Positions 16,058-25,477 of a stretch of 64,000 nt of DNA are shown in pieces. The translations under genes were made by a program, and so were the position numbers. This DNA is from an uncultured Helicobacteraceae bacterium (GTDB taxonomy: Bacteria > Campylobacterota > Campylobacteria > Campylobacterales > Helicobacteraceae), in the NCBI GenBank assembly GCA_910578285.1, contig CAJTQL010000002.1, forward strand, positions 124,001 to 188,000. Direction: 5' to 3'. Numbering within the stretch: position 1 is the stretch's first letter; the number at the start of each line of letters is the position of its first letter. Under the pieces are notes generated by a model. It was not told the DNA's origin and did no database searches. It was given only the letters and a program-made list of their open reading frames with translations.

Positions 16058-16702
16058 TCACCCCATACGTGCGAGCCAAAAATCGATGTTTTGGCATTCC
16101 TCGCTTGCTATGGTGGAAGCGCCGTGCCCGGGATAGATGGGTTTGTTTGCACGTTCACTTTTGGCATTGCACCAAACTTGGAATCGCAACAGGCTCTGTT
16201 TCATCTCGCTTTCGGACGAGTAGGGGAAGTCATAGCGTCCAATCGAGCGATGAAAGATAAAATCGCCACTAAAGATTCCCGCATCGGTTTCGATAATGCA
16301 ACAGCCCGGCGTGTGCCCGGGGAAATGCCAGTAGCGCACTTCAATGTCACCAAAGCGCAGGCTCTCGCCGTCATTTTGCACCAAGTGCGTGGGCGCGGAG
16401 CAGGGGAGATTGAGCCCGAAGCAATCCTCGCGCAGCATAAACGCATCGCCGGCATGCACAATCAGCGGAATCCCTGCATAGACACTTTGCAGCTCCTGAT
16501 TGCTCCAAATATGGTCAAAATGCCCATGCGTGTTGCAAATCGCAAGCGGGTTGTGGCAGTTTTCGCACACCCATTTTGTCGCGCCCATTCCAGGGTCGAT
16601 AATGAGTTCGCCAGAATCAAAGACAAGAATATAACAATTTGTTTGGTATTCGCCAAAGGCGTGCATAAGTAGGCGAGGCGAAGAATGTTGAGATTGTGAC
16701 AT
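16058..16702 (-). CDS. MBL-fold metallohydrolase (glyoxalase II-like)
   Basis: 214 residues. The zinc-binding signature THGHFDHIW (about residue 58) and the later histidines FPGHTPGCC and PIYPGHGAST fit the metallo-beta-lactamase fold of glyoxalase II-like thioester hydrolases. The family is broad and the substrate cannot be fixed by reading. It is divergent from dgt, with 76 bases between starts, and convergent with the PhnD-like gene. Confidence 0.85.
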   Translation of the reverse strand: MSQSQHSSPRLLMHAFGEYQTNCYILVFDSGELIIDPGMGATKWVCENCHNPLAICNTHGHFDHIWSNQELQSVYAGIPLIVHAGDAFMLREDCFGLNLPCSAPTHLVQNDGESLRFGDIEVRYWHFPGHTPGCCIIETDAGIFSGDFIFHRSIGRYDFPYSSESEMKQSLLRFQVWCNAKSERANKPIYPGHGASTIASEECQNIDFWLARMG

Positions 16703-16778
16703 ATTGTTCCTTGCAACTTTTTGCTATTTTATCCAAGACATGGTAACATATAACTTTTTATTCAGTTTTGAGGAAAAC

Positions 16779-17933
16779 ATGCAATTAGACGAATGGCAAT
16801 CAACAAAACGGCAGCCAGAACAGCGATTCTATGCAGCCAAAGAGGACTTTCGCGACCCATTCTCTCGCGACCGCGACAGGATTATCCATTGTTCCTCGTT
16901 TCGGCGGCTTGAATACAAAACGCAGGTTTTTCTCAATAGTGTGGGTGATTTTTTTCGCACGCGCCTCACGCATTCGCTCGAAGTCAGCCAGATTGCGCGT
17001 TCGATTGCCAAGCAGCTTGGGCTTTGTGAATCGCTTTGCGAAGCCATTGCGCTCGCACATGATTTGGGGCACACACCCTTTGGGCATGCGGGCGGTGATG
17101 AGCTCGATTCTGTGTTACGTTGTCATTCCCAATGCAACGGCGCGCGATTTGACCACAACTTCCAGTCGTTTCGTGTGGTACAAAAACTCGAAAAGCGCTA
17201 CAAGGATTTTGATGGCTTGAATCTCACCTTTGCGACTTTGGAAGGAATCCTTAAACATTCTGCACCCTATCGCAAAGATTTTTTCAATACCGAACTTGCA
17301 GCCTATCTCGATGCGCATTTTCAGCTTGATTTGCACCCAAGCTTTGAAGCAATCGTGGTGGATTGCGCCGATGAAATCGCGTATATCAGCCATGACATCG
17401 ATGATGGCTTGAAATGTGGTTTTTTGCGCTTTGATTCCATTCGTGACAACGCATTCGTGCAAAATGCGCTTGTTTTGGTGCAGAATGAGGGCATTTGCGA
17501 GGAGGATTCGGTGTTTCAGGCGCGGTTTGTAACGGCGCTTATTCATGTGGCGATTACGAGTCTGATTGCCCATTCATCGCACTCACCCTATCTAAAATCA
17601 GCAAGTAAAGCGCTGCAATGCGCACAGATTCCAAGCGATTGCGACCATGGAATCGGGCTTGCGCCCGAGCTCGATGCGCCTTTTTTGGAGCTGAAAAAAA
17701 TATTATTTCAAGAACTCTATTACCATGACGCCGTGAAGCGCAAAATGGCATTTGGCAAGCGCTGTGTGCGTGCGCTGTTTGAGGACTTGATGAACGACAC
17801 GCGCCTGCTCGAAGCGCCCTATCGTGCTCGGATTGATGCGGGTGCAAAGCCGCACCGTGTGGTTGCGGATTTTATCGCGAGCTTGAGCGACCGCAGCGCT
17901 GTGAGATTATATCAAGAATTGCATTTGGGCTAA
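16779..17933 (+). CDS. dgt: Deoxyguanosinetriphosphate triphosphohydrolase-like protein
   Basis: 384 residues of the HD-domain dGTPase family, which cleaves dNTPs to nucleosides and tripolyphosphate. The metal-binding HD motif is seen in CEAIALAHDLGHTPFGHAG (about residues 88-106), preceded by TRLTHSLEVSQIARS. A later Asp lies in CADEIAYISHDIDD. The start is the ATG at 16779 behind GAGGAAAAC. It leads an operon with argD, 10 bases apart. Confidence 0.9.
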   Translation: MQLDEWQSTKRQPEQRFYAAKEDFRDPFSRDRDRIIHCSSFRRLEYKTQVFLNSVGDFFRTRLTHSLEVSQIARSIAKQLGLCESLCEAIALAHDLGHTPFGHAGGDELDSVLRCHSQCNGARFDHNFQSFRVVQKLEKRYKDFDGLNLTFATLEGILKHSAPYRKDFFNTELAAYLDAHFQLDLHPSFEAIVVDCADEIAYISHDIDDGLKCGFLRFDSIRDNAFVQNALVLVQNEGICEEDSVFQARFVTALIHVAITSLIAHSSHSPYLKSASKALQCAQIPSDCDHGIGLAPELDAPFLELKKILFQELYYHDAVKRKMAFGKRCVRALFEDLMNDTRLLEAPYRARIDAGAKPHRVVADFIASLSDRSAVRLYQELHLG

Positions 17934-17943
17934 AGGAGAGAGA

Positions 17944-19119
17944 ATGACATATCAAGAAAAGGATTTGCAATATGTCCTGCACACATACAAACGCAATCCC
18001 ATTTGTTTCGACAGAGGCAAGGGGGCGGTGCTGTATGCGGGTGATTCGGATTATATCGACTTCATGGCTGGAATCGCCGTTTGTAGCGTTGGGCATGGCA
18101 ATGAAAGGCTCGCGCAGGCGCTGTATGACCAAGCCTTGAAGCTCATTCATGTGAGCAATCTATATGGAATCACCAATCAAGCCGAGCTCGCCGAGCGCAT
18201 CGTGAATCTAAGCGGTTTGGACGCACGCATTTTTTTCTGCAACTCGGGCGCAGAGGCGAACGAAGCGGCGATTAAGATTGCGCGCAAAAACGGCGAGGCG
18301 CAGAATCGATTCAAAATTATTTCGTTGCGCCAATCGTTCCATGGGCGCACAATTGCCACGCTCAAAGCCACAGGGCAGGAGAAAATGCATGCACATTTCG
18401 CGCCCTATCCCGATGGATTCGTGCATGCTGACAATCTCGCACATGTGCAACAGCTGCTCGATGACCAAACGGCGGCTGTGCTGCTCGAACTCATCAAGGG
18501 CGAAGGCGGGATTGAATGCCTCAATCAATCTGAAATGCATGCGCTTGCAAAGACGCTCAAGGAACGTGGGATTCTGCTCATGATTGATGAGGTGCAAAGT
18601 GGAATCTACCGCAGCGGCGAGTTTCTCGCGAGCAATCTCTATGGCTTGCAGCCTGATGTTGTTACGCTCGCAAAGGGGCTTGCTGGGGGTGTGCCGATTG
18701 GCGCTGTGCTCACAACGCTCAAAGATATTTTTGCGCCCGGCGACCATGGCAGCACATTTGGTGGCAATCCTCTCGCTACACGTGCGGCTTTGTGCGTGCT
18801 CGAACTCTTGCAAAACGAAAAAGATTCCAAGCGCCTCGCAGGGCGAATCGAGCTCTTTTGGCAAAAGCTTGCGCAGATGTGCGAGAAATTCCCGCAGCTT
18901 TTTGCGCGCAGAGTTGGAATCGGACTCATGTGTGGGTTGCAATGTGCGCGCGATGAGCTGCAAACGCACGTGATTGAAAAATGCTTCGCGCACCGCGTGC
19001 TTGTCTTGCGCTCGGGCGCAAATGTTGTGCGCTTTGTGCCGCCGCTTACAATCAACGAGAACGAAATCAACGAGGGCTTTGCACGTTTTGAAGCTGCATG
19101 CGCAACGATTGAGCCATAG
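17944..19119 (+). CDS. argD: Acetylornithine aminotransferase
   Basis: 391-residue class III PLP aminotransferase of arginine synthesis (N-acetylglutamate semialdehyde to N-acetylornithine); ArgD often also serves in lysine synthesis. Visible: FFCNSGAEANEAAIKIAR (about residue 98), LLMIDEVQSGIYRSG, and the PLP lysine in VTLAKGLAGGVPIGAV (about residue 243). Preceded by AAAGGAGAG. Other class III aminotransferases cannot be wholly excluded. Confidence 0.88.
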   Translation: MTYQEKDLQYVLHTYKRNPICFDRGKGAVLYAGDSDYIDFMAGIAVCSVGHGNERLAQALYDQALKLIHVSNLYGITNQAELAERIVNLSGLDARIFFCNSGAEANEAAIKIARKNGEAQNRFKIISLRQSFHGRTIATLKATGQEKMHAHFAPYPDGFVHADNLAHVQQLLDDQTAAVLLELIKGEGGIECLNQSEMHALAKTLKERGILLMIDEVQSGIYRSGEFLASNLYGLQPDVVTLAKGLAGGVPIGAVLTTLKDIFAPGDHGSTFGGNPLATRAALCVLELLQNEKDSKRLAGRIELFWQKLAQMCEKFPQLFARRVGIGLMCGLQCARDELQTHVIEKCFAHRVLVLRSGANVVRFVPPLTINENEINEGFARFEAACATIEP

Positions 19120-19130
19120 CGGACTTTTGC

Positions 19131-20186
19131 GTGGAATTTTTTGCAGATTCGATGCGCCGTGCGCTCTATGGCGAAAATGGCTATTATCAGCACGCAAAGA
19201 TTGGCAAAGAGGGCGATTTCTATACGTCCGTGTCGGCGGGCGAGCTGTTTGGCGACACCATCGCTGCTTTGATTGCGCAGAGTTTTGAGCAATGTGGTTT
19301 TCCGCGTACAATCGTTGAGATTGGCGCTGATAGGGGCTATTTGCTTGCCGACATCATGCGCTATTTGCAACGTTTTTTTCCACATGTTTTTGAATCTCTC
19401 GCATTTGTCATTATCGAGCCGCTATCGACTTTGGCGCAAAAGCAGCGCGCGTATTTTGACACATTGGGTTTGCATGTGCGCATCGTGGAATCGGCAGAGA
19501 CGTTCGATAGCCCGCTATTTGTCGCTAATGAATTGTTTGATGCTATGCCATGTGATTTGTTGCGCCACGAATCGGGTGCATATACATTTGGAATGTTTGA
19601 GAATCAAAAATTTGCATTTGTGCCCTTGAGCGCGCTAAGTGGCGAGCAAGCAGACTATGCGCGGCGACTTGTTGAGGTCGCACAGCGGTTTTGTGTTGTT
19701 TGCGGCGAGATTTCATTAGCCTATCTGCCGTTTTTGGAGCAGCTCTTGACACAGCAAGAACATTGGGCATTTTTGACATTTGATTATGGCGAGCGGGGCT
19801 TTAGCAACGCATTTTCGTTGCGCTTTTTCAAAGAATCCAACATCTTTGGTTTGGATGATTTTATGCACAATCCCCACGCATTTTTGGGCAATGCGGACAT
19901 CACCTATGATGTGGCTTGGGAGTATATTCAATGGCTTTTTGAACGTTTCGGTGGGACTTGTGTGCTCTATGGACGACAGAATTCAATTCTATTGCGCTTG
20001 GGATTGGTCGAGGTTTTTGAGCGCATTGTTGCGGGGTTTTCACCCGAAAAACGGGAATATATTCATTATGCCTCCACGTTGAAGACATTGATTTCCCCCA
20101 CACTTTTGGGCGAGCGATTCAAAGGTGCGCTCTATGTTGCAAACGCGCTGCAATCAGAGTTTGCAGCTTTTTTGAAAACCCCTTGA
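19131..20186 (+). CDS. MidA/NDUFAF7-like SAM-dependent protein methyltransferase
   Basis: 351 residues of the DUF185/MidA family, whose mitochondrial members methylate an arginine of complex I during assembly. Family features: GYYQHAKIGKEGDFYTSV at the N-terminus, the SAM loop TIVEIGADRGYLLADI (about residue 60), and VANELFDAMPCDLL. The start is a GTG at 19131; an in-frame TGA lies seven codons upstream (19110-19112) and there is no other start codon after it. Its ribosome site is weak, so it may be translationally coupled to argD, 11 bases upstream. Confidence 0.8.
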   Translation: MEFFADSMRRALYGENGYYQHAKIGKEGDFYTSVSAGELFGDTIAALIAQSFEQCGFPRTIVEIGADRGYLLADIMRYLQRFFPHVFESLAFVIIEPLSTLAQKQRAYFDTLGLHVRIVESAETFDSPLFVANELFDAMPCDLLRHESGAYTFGMFENQKFAFVPLSALSGEQADYARRLVEVAQRFCVVCGEISLAYLPFLEQLLTQQEHWAFLTFDYGERGFSNAFSLRFFKESNIFGLDDFMHNPHAFLGNADITYDVAWEYIQWLFERFGGTCVLYGRQNSILLRLGLVEVFERIVAGFSPEKREYIHYASTLKTLISPTLLGERFKGALYVANALQSEFAAFLKTP

Positions 20187-20211
20187 CAAATGTAAAAAAT
20201 TACGATAGAAT
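20183..20211 (+). promoter_or_regulatory. Sigma-70 promoter for tRNA-Asn/tRNA-Val
   Basis: TTGACA at 20183-20188 and TAGAAT at 20206-20211, separated by 17 bases. A full consensus -35 is rare in this genus and fits a strong stable-RNA promoter. The -35 box overlaps the stop codon of the MidA-like gene. Confidence 0.8.
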
Positions 20212-20231
20212 GCGATTTCTACTTTGATTAT

Positions 20232-20306
20232 TCCGGATTAGCTCAGCGGTAGAGTAGGTGGCTGTTAACCACTTGGTCGCAGGTTCGAATCCTGCATCCG
20301 GAGCCA
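20232..20306 (+). tRNA. tRNA-Asn (GTT)
   Basis: 75 bases including encoded CCA. The acceptor stem TCCGGAT pairs with ATCCGGA. Anticodon GTT sits in the loop of GTGGCTGTTAACCAC. T-arm is GCAGGTTCGAATCCTGC. Confidence 0.95.
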
Positions 20307-20359
20307 TATCCCCTTTGTGTGTGCTTATTGATTGTTGTCCGTCCTGTTGTTATTTTCTT

Positions 20360-20435
20360 GGTCGCGTAGCTCAGTTGGTAGAGCACTACCTTGACATGGT
20401 AGTGGTCGCTGGTTCAAGTCCAGTCGTGGCCACCA
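20360..20435 (+). tRNA. tRNA-Val (GAC)
   Basis: 76 bases with encoded CCA. The anticodon arm CTACC-TTGACAT-GGTAG gives anticodon GAC. The T-arm is CTGGTTCAAGTCCAG. Transcribed with tRNA-Asn 53 bases upstream. The 213 bases that follow, up to porG, hold only the porG promoter. Confidence 0.93.
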
Positions 20436-20607
20436 TTTCAGATGACACAAAATGTTACAACTCGAAACAAGCCTTCGCGGCACAAAAGCTTTTCCTCATT
20501 CCTATTTTATGCTACAAAGTCTCGTAGATTATGCTATTCCCGTATTTTTCATAGCTTTTACTTCTGATATTCCTAAAAATTACAGCATTTTTTAAGGGCG
20601 ACTTGCC

Positions 20608-20613
20608 TAGAAT
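20608..20613 (+). promoter_or_regulatory. Predicted -10 box for the por operon
   Basis: TAGAAT, 35 bases before the porG ATG, in an A/T-rich stretch. Confidence 0.45.
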
Positions 20614-20648
20614 TATCCATGATTATATAGAAAACAAAAGGAGAAGCT

Positions 20649-21209
20649 ATGCTAGAAATTAGATGGCATAGCCGCGCAGGACAAGGTGCGGTTACGGGGG
20701 CAAAAGGGCTGGCTGATGTCTTTGCCAAAACAGGCAAGGAAGTGCAGGCTTTTGCATTCTATGGTTCGGCAAAACGTGGTGCGGCAATGACGGCTTATAA
20801 TCGTGTCGATAACGATGAGATTCTAAATTATGAGAAGTTTATGAATCCTGATTATGTCTTGGTTATTGACCCGGGATTAGTTTTTATCACCAATATTTGT
20901 GAGAACGAGAAGCCAGAGACGCAATATATCATCACAACACACTTGAGCAAAGGGGAGCTTATCGAGCGTAAGCCCGAACTTAGGGGCAAAAAAGTTCACA
21001 TACTTGATTGTATCAAAATCTCGCTTGAAACAATTGGAAAGTCTGTCCCCAATGCACCGATGCTAGGTGCACTTATCAAGGTTTCTGGGGAATTAGAATT
21101 GGATTTTTTTCTTGAGGCTTTCAAGAAAGTTTTGGGCAAAAAACTCCCACAAAGCGTCATTGATGCGAACATGGTTGCCATTACGCGCGCATATAATGAA
21201 GTCTCTTAA
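20649..21209 (+). CDS. porG: Pyruvate:ferredoxin/flavodoxin oxidoreductase, gamma subunit
   Basis: 186 residues. The start MLEIRWHSRAGQGAVTGAK and FYGSAKRGAAMTAYNR are typical of the gamma domain of 2-oxoacid oxidoreductases. First gene of the four-subunit enzyme that makes acetyl-CoA from pyruvate, replacing pyruvate dehydrogenase in Campylobacterota. AAAGGAG precedes the ATG. The order gamma-delta-alpha-beta is that of Helicobacter. Confidence 0.92.
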   Translation: MLEIRWHSRAGQGAVTGAKGLADVFAKTGKEVQAFAFYGSAKRGAAMTAYNRVDNDEILNYEKFMNPDYVLVIDPGLVFITNICENEKPETQYIITTHLSKGELIERKPELRGKKVHILDCIKISLETIGKSVPNAPMLGALIKVSGELELDFFLEAFKKVLGKKLPQSVIDANMVAITRAYNEVS

Positions 21210-21219
21210 GGAGTAGAAA

Positions 21220-21624
21220 ATGGAAAAACTGAAAGGTTGGAATGAATTTGAAATTGGAACATTGCTGTTCCCATTTGAGAAACAAGCAAACGAGAATTTG
21301 GGCAAACATGCAAGTGAGCGCGCCTATCGTCAAGATAGCTCTTATACAGCGAGTGTAGCGCATTGGCGTGTCAATAAGCCTGTCTATAATCATGACCATT
21401 GTATCAATTGTTTCAATTGTTGGGTATTCTGTCCTGATGCGTCCATATTGGCGCGCGATGACAAAATGAGCGGGGTGGATTATGTCCATTGCAAAGGCTG
21501 TGGCGTTTGTGCGCAGGTTTGCCCCACAAATCCCAAATCGCTGATTATGTTTTCGGATTATATGAGTGAGGAAGATGCGCTTACGCAGTGGCCCACAAAA
21601 GAATCAAAAGCAAAGGAGGCATAA
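21220..21624 (+). CDS. porD: Pyruvate:ferredoxin/flavodoxin oxidoreductase, delta subunit
   Basis: 134-residue ferredoxin-like subunit with two [4Fe-4S] motifs: CINCFNCWVFCPD (about residue 65) and CKGCGVCAQVCPTNP (about residue 91). Carries electrons from the alpha/beta core. Its TAA shares a base with the ATG of porA (TAATG). Confidence 0.93.
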   Translation: MEKLKGWNEFEIGTLLFPFEKQANENLGKHASERAYRQDSSYTASVAHWRVNKPVYNHDHCINCFNCWVFCPDASILARDDKMSGVDYVHCKGCGVCAQVCPTNPKSLIMFSDYMSEEDALTQWPTKESKAKEA

Positions 21625-22847
21625 TGGCAGCTAAAATGGAACTTCAAAAAACAGAAGTATGGGACGGCAATATGGCAGCCACACATGCAATGCGGCAGGC
21701 ACAAATTGATGTGGTCGCTGCCTATCCTATCACGCCTTCAACACCCATCGTCCAGACTTATGCGAGTTTTTTGGCAGATGGCTATGTCGATGGTGAGTTT
21801 GTGATGGTCGAAAGCGAACATGCTGCAATGAGCGGTTGCGTTGGTGCGGCTGCTGCGGGCGGACGTGTTGCCACAGCGACAAGCTCGCAAGGCTTTGCGC
21901 TGATGGTTGAGGTGCTCTATCAAGCGTCAGGAATGCGCTTGCCGATTGTGCTCAATCTTGTCAATCGTGCGCTTGCAAGCCCATTGAATGTCAATGGCGA
22001 CCATTCTGATATGTATCTTGGGCGCGATGCGGGCTGGATTAATCTATGTGCTTTCAATGCGCAAGAAGTGTATGATTTAAATCTCATGGCATTTAAGATT
22101 GCCGAAGATTTGGCGGTGCGCTTGCCTGTTATGGTGCATCAAGATGGCTTCATCTGCTCACATACGGCACAAAGCGTTCATCCTCTGCAAGATGAGGAGG
22201 CTTATGCGTTTATCGGCGATTATAAGCCCAAAAATCCCCTGCTTGATTTTGGGCACCCCGTAACCTATGGTTCACAAACCGAAGAAGATTGGCATTTTGA
22301 GCACAAAATGCGTCAACACCATGATTTGATGGAATCCATTCATGTGATTGAGCGCATTTTTGACGAGTTTCACAAGCTCACAAACAGACGTTATCGCGCT
22401 GTCGAAGAATACGACATGAACGATGCTGAAGTCGCGATTGTCGCGCTTGGCACGGCTGTCGAATCTGCACGTTTTGCTGCAAGAGAAGTGCGCAAAAAGG
22501 GTATCAAAGCAGGAGTTATTGCATTGCGCGTATTGCGTCCATTGCCTTATGCCGCCTTTGGCAAGGCGCTTGCAAAGGCAAAGGCTGTTGCATTTCTCGA
22601 TAGGAGCTCGCCGGCAGGCGCAATGGGAATGCTCTATAACGAAGGCGTGGCAGCCCTCTATCATGCAGATAATGCGCACAAAACGATTGTGAGCAATTAT
22701 ATTTATGGACTTGGTGGGCGCGACCTCAAGCAATCCGACCTCATCGAGGTGTATCAGACACTCAACAAAGACGCGCAAAGCGGCAAACGCAGTGTGCCAA
22801 CACAGCAGTTTATCGGGCTTCGTGGCGCACAAATCGGCTTTTTCTAA
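21624..22847 (+). CDS. porA: Pyruvate:ferredoxin/flavodoxin oxidoreductase, alpha subunit
   Basis: 407 residues. AAYPITPSTPIVQ near residue 35 is the pyrimidine-domain signature, and ESEHAAMSGCVGAAAAGGR follows. The start is the ATG overlapping the porD stop, behind AAAGGAGG. Forms the pyruvate-binding core with PorB in the cytoplasm. Confidence 0.93.
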   Translation: MAAKMELQKTEVWDGNMAATHAMRQAQIDVVAAYPITPSTPIVQTYASFLADGYVDGEFVMVESEHAAMSGCVGAAAAGGRVATATSSQGFALMVEVLYQASGMRLPIVLNLVNRALASPLNVNGDHSDMYLGRDAGWINLCAFNAQEVYDLNLMAFKIAEDLAVRLPVMVHQDGFICSHTAQSVHPLQDEEAYAFIGDYKPKNPLLDFGHPVTYGSQTEEDWHFEHKMRQHHDLMESIHVIERIFDEFHKLTNRRYRAVEEYDMNDAEVAIVALGTAVESARFAAREVRKKGIKAGVIALRVLRPLPYAAFGKALAKAKAVAFLDRSSPAGAMGMLYNEGVAALYHADNAHKTIVSNYIYGLGGRDLKQSDLIEVYQTLNKDAQSGKRSVPTQQFIGLRGAQIGFF

Positions 22848-22856
22848 GGAGACATT

Positions 22857-23801
22857 ATGGCAGATATTAAAAACCTTAAACAATACTCACGTGCTCGTGA
22901 ACGTTTTGAGGGCGCACATCTTTTGTGCCCCGGCTGCGCGCATGGCATGATTATCCGCGAAGTGTTGAATGCTACAGACAATCCCGTTTTTATCGCTGCT
23001 TCGACAGGCTGCATGGAAGTCAGCACAGCTGTCTATCCACACACATCATGGGACACACCATGGATTCACATCGGGTTTGAGAACAGCTCGACAGCTGCTG
23101 GTTGCGCCGAAGCGATGTATAAATGCTTGGAGCGCAAAGGCAGATTGTATAGCGATAAAAAGCCCAAGTTTGTTGCCATTGGCGGTGATGGTGCGACATA
23201 TGACATTGGATTCCAATTCATCAGCGGCACATTTGAGCGTGGGCATAATATTACCTATGTTTGTCTCGATAATGAAGTCTATGCAAACACAGGCGGGCAG
23301 CGAAGTGGATCTACACCCTTTGCTGCAAACACGACAACAACGCCAGCAGGACGCGTCAGCTATGGCAAAAAAGACCGCAAAAAAGATATTTTGGCGATTA
23401 TGGCAGCGCATGGTTCACCCTATGTTGCACAGGTTGCACCCAACAAATGGAAAGACATGGCGCAAAAAATCAAACGCGCAATGGAGACAGAAGGTCCGAC
23501 TTTCATCAACGCGATGAGTGCATGCACAACGGAATGGCGTTTTCCGTCTCACACAACGATTGAGGTGAGCGATTTAGCCGTTGATTCGCTTGTATTTCCA
23601 CTCTATGAAATTGTGAATGGTTGTGAGCTCAACATCACCTATCGCCCCAAAAAGGTGATTCCTGTGCGCGATTATCTCGCTGTGCAAGGGCGCTTCAAGC
23701 ATCTTTTTAGCAAGGAAAATGAGTATCTCATTGAGCAATGGCAAAAAGAAGTTGATGCACGTTGGGAGCGATTGCAACGTCGAGAGGAAGCGCGGGTATA
23801 G
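22857..23801 (+). CDS. porB: Pyruvate:ferredoxin/flavodoxin oxidoreductase, beta subunit
   Basis: 314 residues. Holds thiamine pyrophosphate: IGGDGATYDIGFQF (about residue 103) is the TPP/Mg motif, with the cysteine pair LCPGCAHG near residue 24. DNEVYANTGGQRSG is a further family block. Nine bases after porA, behind AAGGAG. Last gene of the operon. Confidence 0.93.
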   Translation: MADIKNLKQYSRARERFEGAHLLCPGCAHGMIIREVLNATDNPVFIAASTGCMEVSTAVYPHTSWDTPWIHIGFENSSTAAGCAEAMYKCLERKGRLYSDKKPKFVAIGGDGATYDIGFQFISGTFERGHNITYVCLDNEVYANTGGQRSGSTPFAANTTTTPAGRVSYGKKDRKKDILAIMAAHGSPYVAQVAPNKWKDMAQKIKRAMETEGPTFINAMSACTTEWRFPSHTTIEVSDLAVDSLVFPLYEIVNGCELNITYRPKKVIPVRDYLAVQGRFKHLFSKENEYLIEQWQKEVDARWERLQRREEARV

Positions 23802-23916
23802 CGATTTGAATCGTTATGATAGAGATGCAGTGTGCAAATCGTTTGGCAAGCTCTATTGTGGCCTTAATTTTCATCTCACAGCAGGGAGCGCAAAAGGAAT
23901 GCAAGAAAAGCAAGAA

Positions 23917-24004
23917 TGGCAGACAGAAGGGGATTCGAACCCCTGAAGGCTTGCACCTTACACGCGTTCCAGGCGTGCTCCTTCGACCACTCGGACACCT
24001 GTCT
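23917..24004 (-). tRNA. tRNA-Ser (GGA)
   Basis: 88 bases with encoded CCA, long variable arm as expected for tRNA-Ser. The acceptor AGACAGG pairs with TCTGTCT (one G-T). The anticodon arm CACGC-CTGGAAC-GCGTG gives anticodon GGA. A -10 box TACAAT lies upstream at 24012-24017 on the minus strand. Confidence 0.95.
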
Positions 24005-24011
24005 ATATCAT

Positions 24012-24017
24012 GTATTG
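24012..24017 (-). promoter_or_regulatory. Predicted -10 box for tRNA-Ser
   Basis: TACAAT on the minus strand, seven bases before the mature tRNA 5' end as measured from the box edge. Confidence 0.5.
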
Positions 24018-24138
24018 TAGCGCAGAACGATTGAAACAAACTTTAAAGCAAAATCTTGGGTATTAATGCTACAATATCTTTTGATTTTATCTGTATAACC
24101 ATTCTTTTAATGTATATTTTAGCAAAAAGCTGACAAAG

Positions 24139-24160
24139 TAGAATCACCTGTTTTTCGCAG
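24139..24160 (+). promoter_or_regulatory. Leader of gltA: -10 box and small hairpin
   Basis: TAGAAT at 24139-24144 followed by the short stem CCTG...CAGG at about 24147-24160, then AAGGAG before the gltA ATG. The hairpin would lie at the start of the mRNA and could affect stability. Confidence 0.35.
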
Positions 24161-24192
24161 GGGCGAATTTTATCTATCATCAAGGAGTATCA

Positions 24193-25476
24193 ATGGCTAC
24201 AGTTACACTCATCAACAATGAAACGGGCGAAAAATTCGATTTTGACCTCATCGAATGTACTCGAGGACCAAAAGCTGTGGATTTTTCAAAACTATTTGAA
24301 AAGACTGGAATCTTTTCGTATGACCCCGGCTATGGCTCAACAGCGGGCTGCCAAAGTACGATTAGTTACATCAATGGGCAAGAGGGGCAGCTCCTCTACA
24401 AAGGAATGCCAATCCAAGACATCGTGGATAAATATTCTTTTACCGATGTTGCAAAACTACTCATCACAGGCGAAGCGCCTAAAAATAAAGACGAATCAGT
24501 CGAGTTTGAGCTTGAATTGCGCCATCGTTCCTTTCTGAATGAACGACTCATCAATATCCTCTCAGCTTTCCCTGATAGCGCGCACCCAATGGCGAATTTA
24601 AGCTCGGCAGTTGCGGCTCTTTCGACGTTCCACTATGACTATCGCGACCCTGATAATCGAGATGAATATCAGGTAATGGCGCGCCGTATTATTGCAAAAA
24701 TCCCTACACTTGTTGCTTTTTCGTATCGGCATTCGATTGGTGCGCCTTTCATCTATCCCGACATCTCGCGCGGTTATGTCGAGAATTTTCTCTATATGCT
24801 GCGCGCCTATCCGGGCAATCGTCTCAAATATACCAAAGATGGTGAAACCGAGATTACGCCCCTTGAAGTCGAGGCGCTCGACAAAATCTTCACGCTCCAT
24901 GCCGACCATGGACAAAACGCTTCGACAACTACAGTGCGCAATGTCGCATCTACAGGCGTGCATCCCTATGCGGCACTTTCAGCTGGAATCAATGCGCTTT
25001 GGGGTCCATCGCATGGCGGTGCGAACGAAAAAGTGCTAGATCAATTGCGTGAGATTGGCGATGTAAAAAATGTTAGCAAGTTCATTGAGCGCGTGAAAGA
25101 CAAAAGCGATCCATTCCGTCTCATGGGCTTTGGGCATCGTGTCTATAAGAGTTATGACCCACGTGCAAAAGCAATCAAAAACCTCAAGAATGAGCTCAAC
25201 AAAAAGGGCATCAAGATGGACGCACGATTGAGCGAGATTGCCGAAGCACTCGAAGAAGTTGCGTTGAGCGATGAATATTTCATCAAGCGCGGGCTCTATC
25301 CCAATGTGGATTTTTATAGTGGAATCATTCTCACCGCGCTCAAGATTCCTGTTTCGCTCTTCACCCCAATTTTTGTGATTGGGCGTATGCCGGGCTGGAG
25401 CGCACAGCTTATTGAACATCTCAAAAATCCCTATGCGCGAATCACGCGACCTCGACAAGTGTATGTCGGCAAATAA
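24193..25476 (+). CDS. gltA: Citrate synthase
   Basis: 427 residues, type II (hexameric family) length. Active-site blocks are present: [29 protein letters not shown] with the catalytic His, and [14 protein letters not shown]. Condenses oxaloacetate and acetyl-CoA, the product of the neighbouring por enzyme, at the entry of the TCA cycle. AAGGAG lies upstream of the ATG. Confidence 0.96.
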   Translation: MATVTLINNETGEKFDFDLIECTRGPKAVDFSKLFEKTGIFSYDPGYGSTAGCQSTISYINGQEGQLLYKGMPIQDIVDKYSFTDVAKLLITGEAPKNKDESVEFELELRHRSFLNERLINILSAFPDSAHPMANLSSAVAALSTFHYDYRDPDNRDEYQVMARRIIAKIPTLVAFSYRHSIGAPFIYPDISRGYVENFLYMLRAYPGNRLKYTKDGETEITPLEVEALDKIFTLHADHGQNASTTTVRNVASTGVHPYAALSAGINALWGPSHGGANEKVLDQLREIGDVKNVSKFIERVKDKSDPFRLMGFGHRVYKSYDPRAKAIKNLKNELNKKGIKMDARLSEIAEALEEVALSDEYFIKRGLYPNVDFYSGIILTALKIPVSLFTPIFVIGRMPGWSAQLIEHLKNPYARITRPRQVYVGK

Positions 25477-25477
25477 C

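Noticed and set aside
18208..19385. Long minus-strand frames opposite argD and the MidA-like gene
   Set aside because: Low-complexity Arg/His/Cys-rich translations typical of antisense frames; argD is clear on the other strand.
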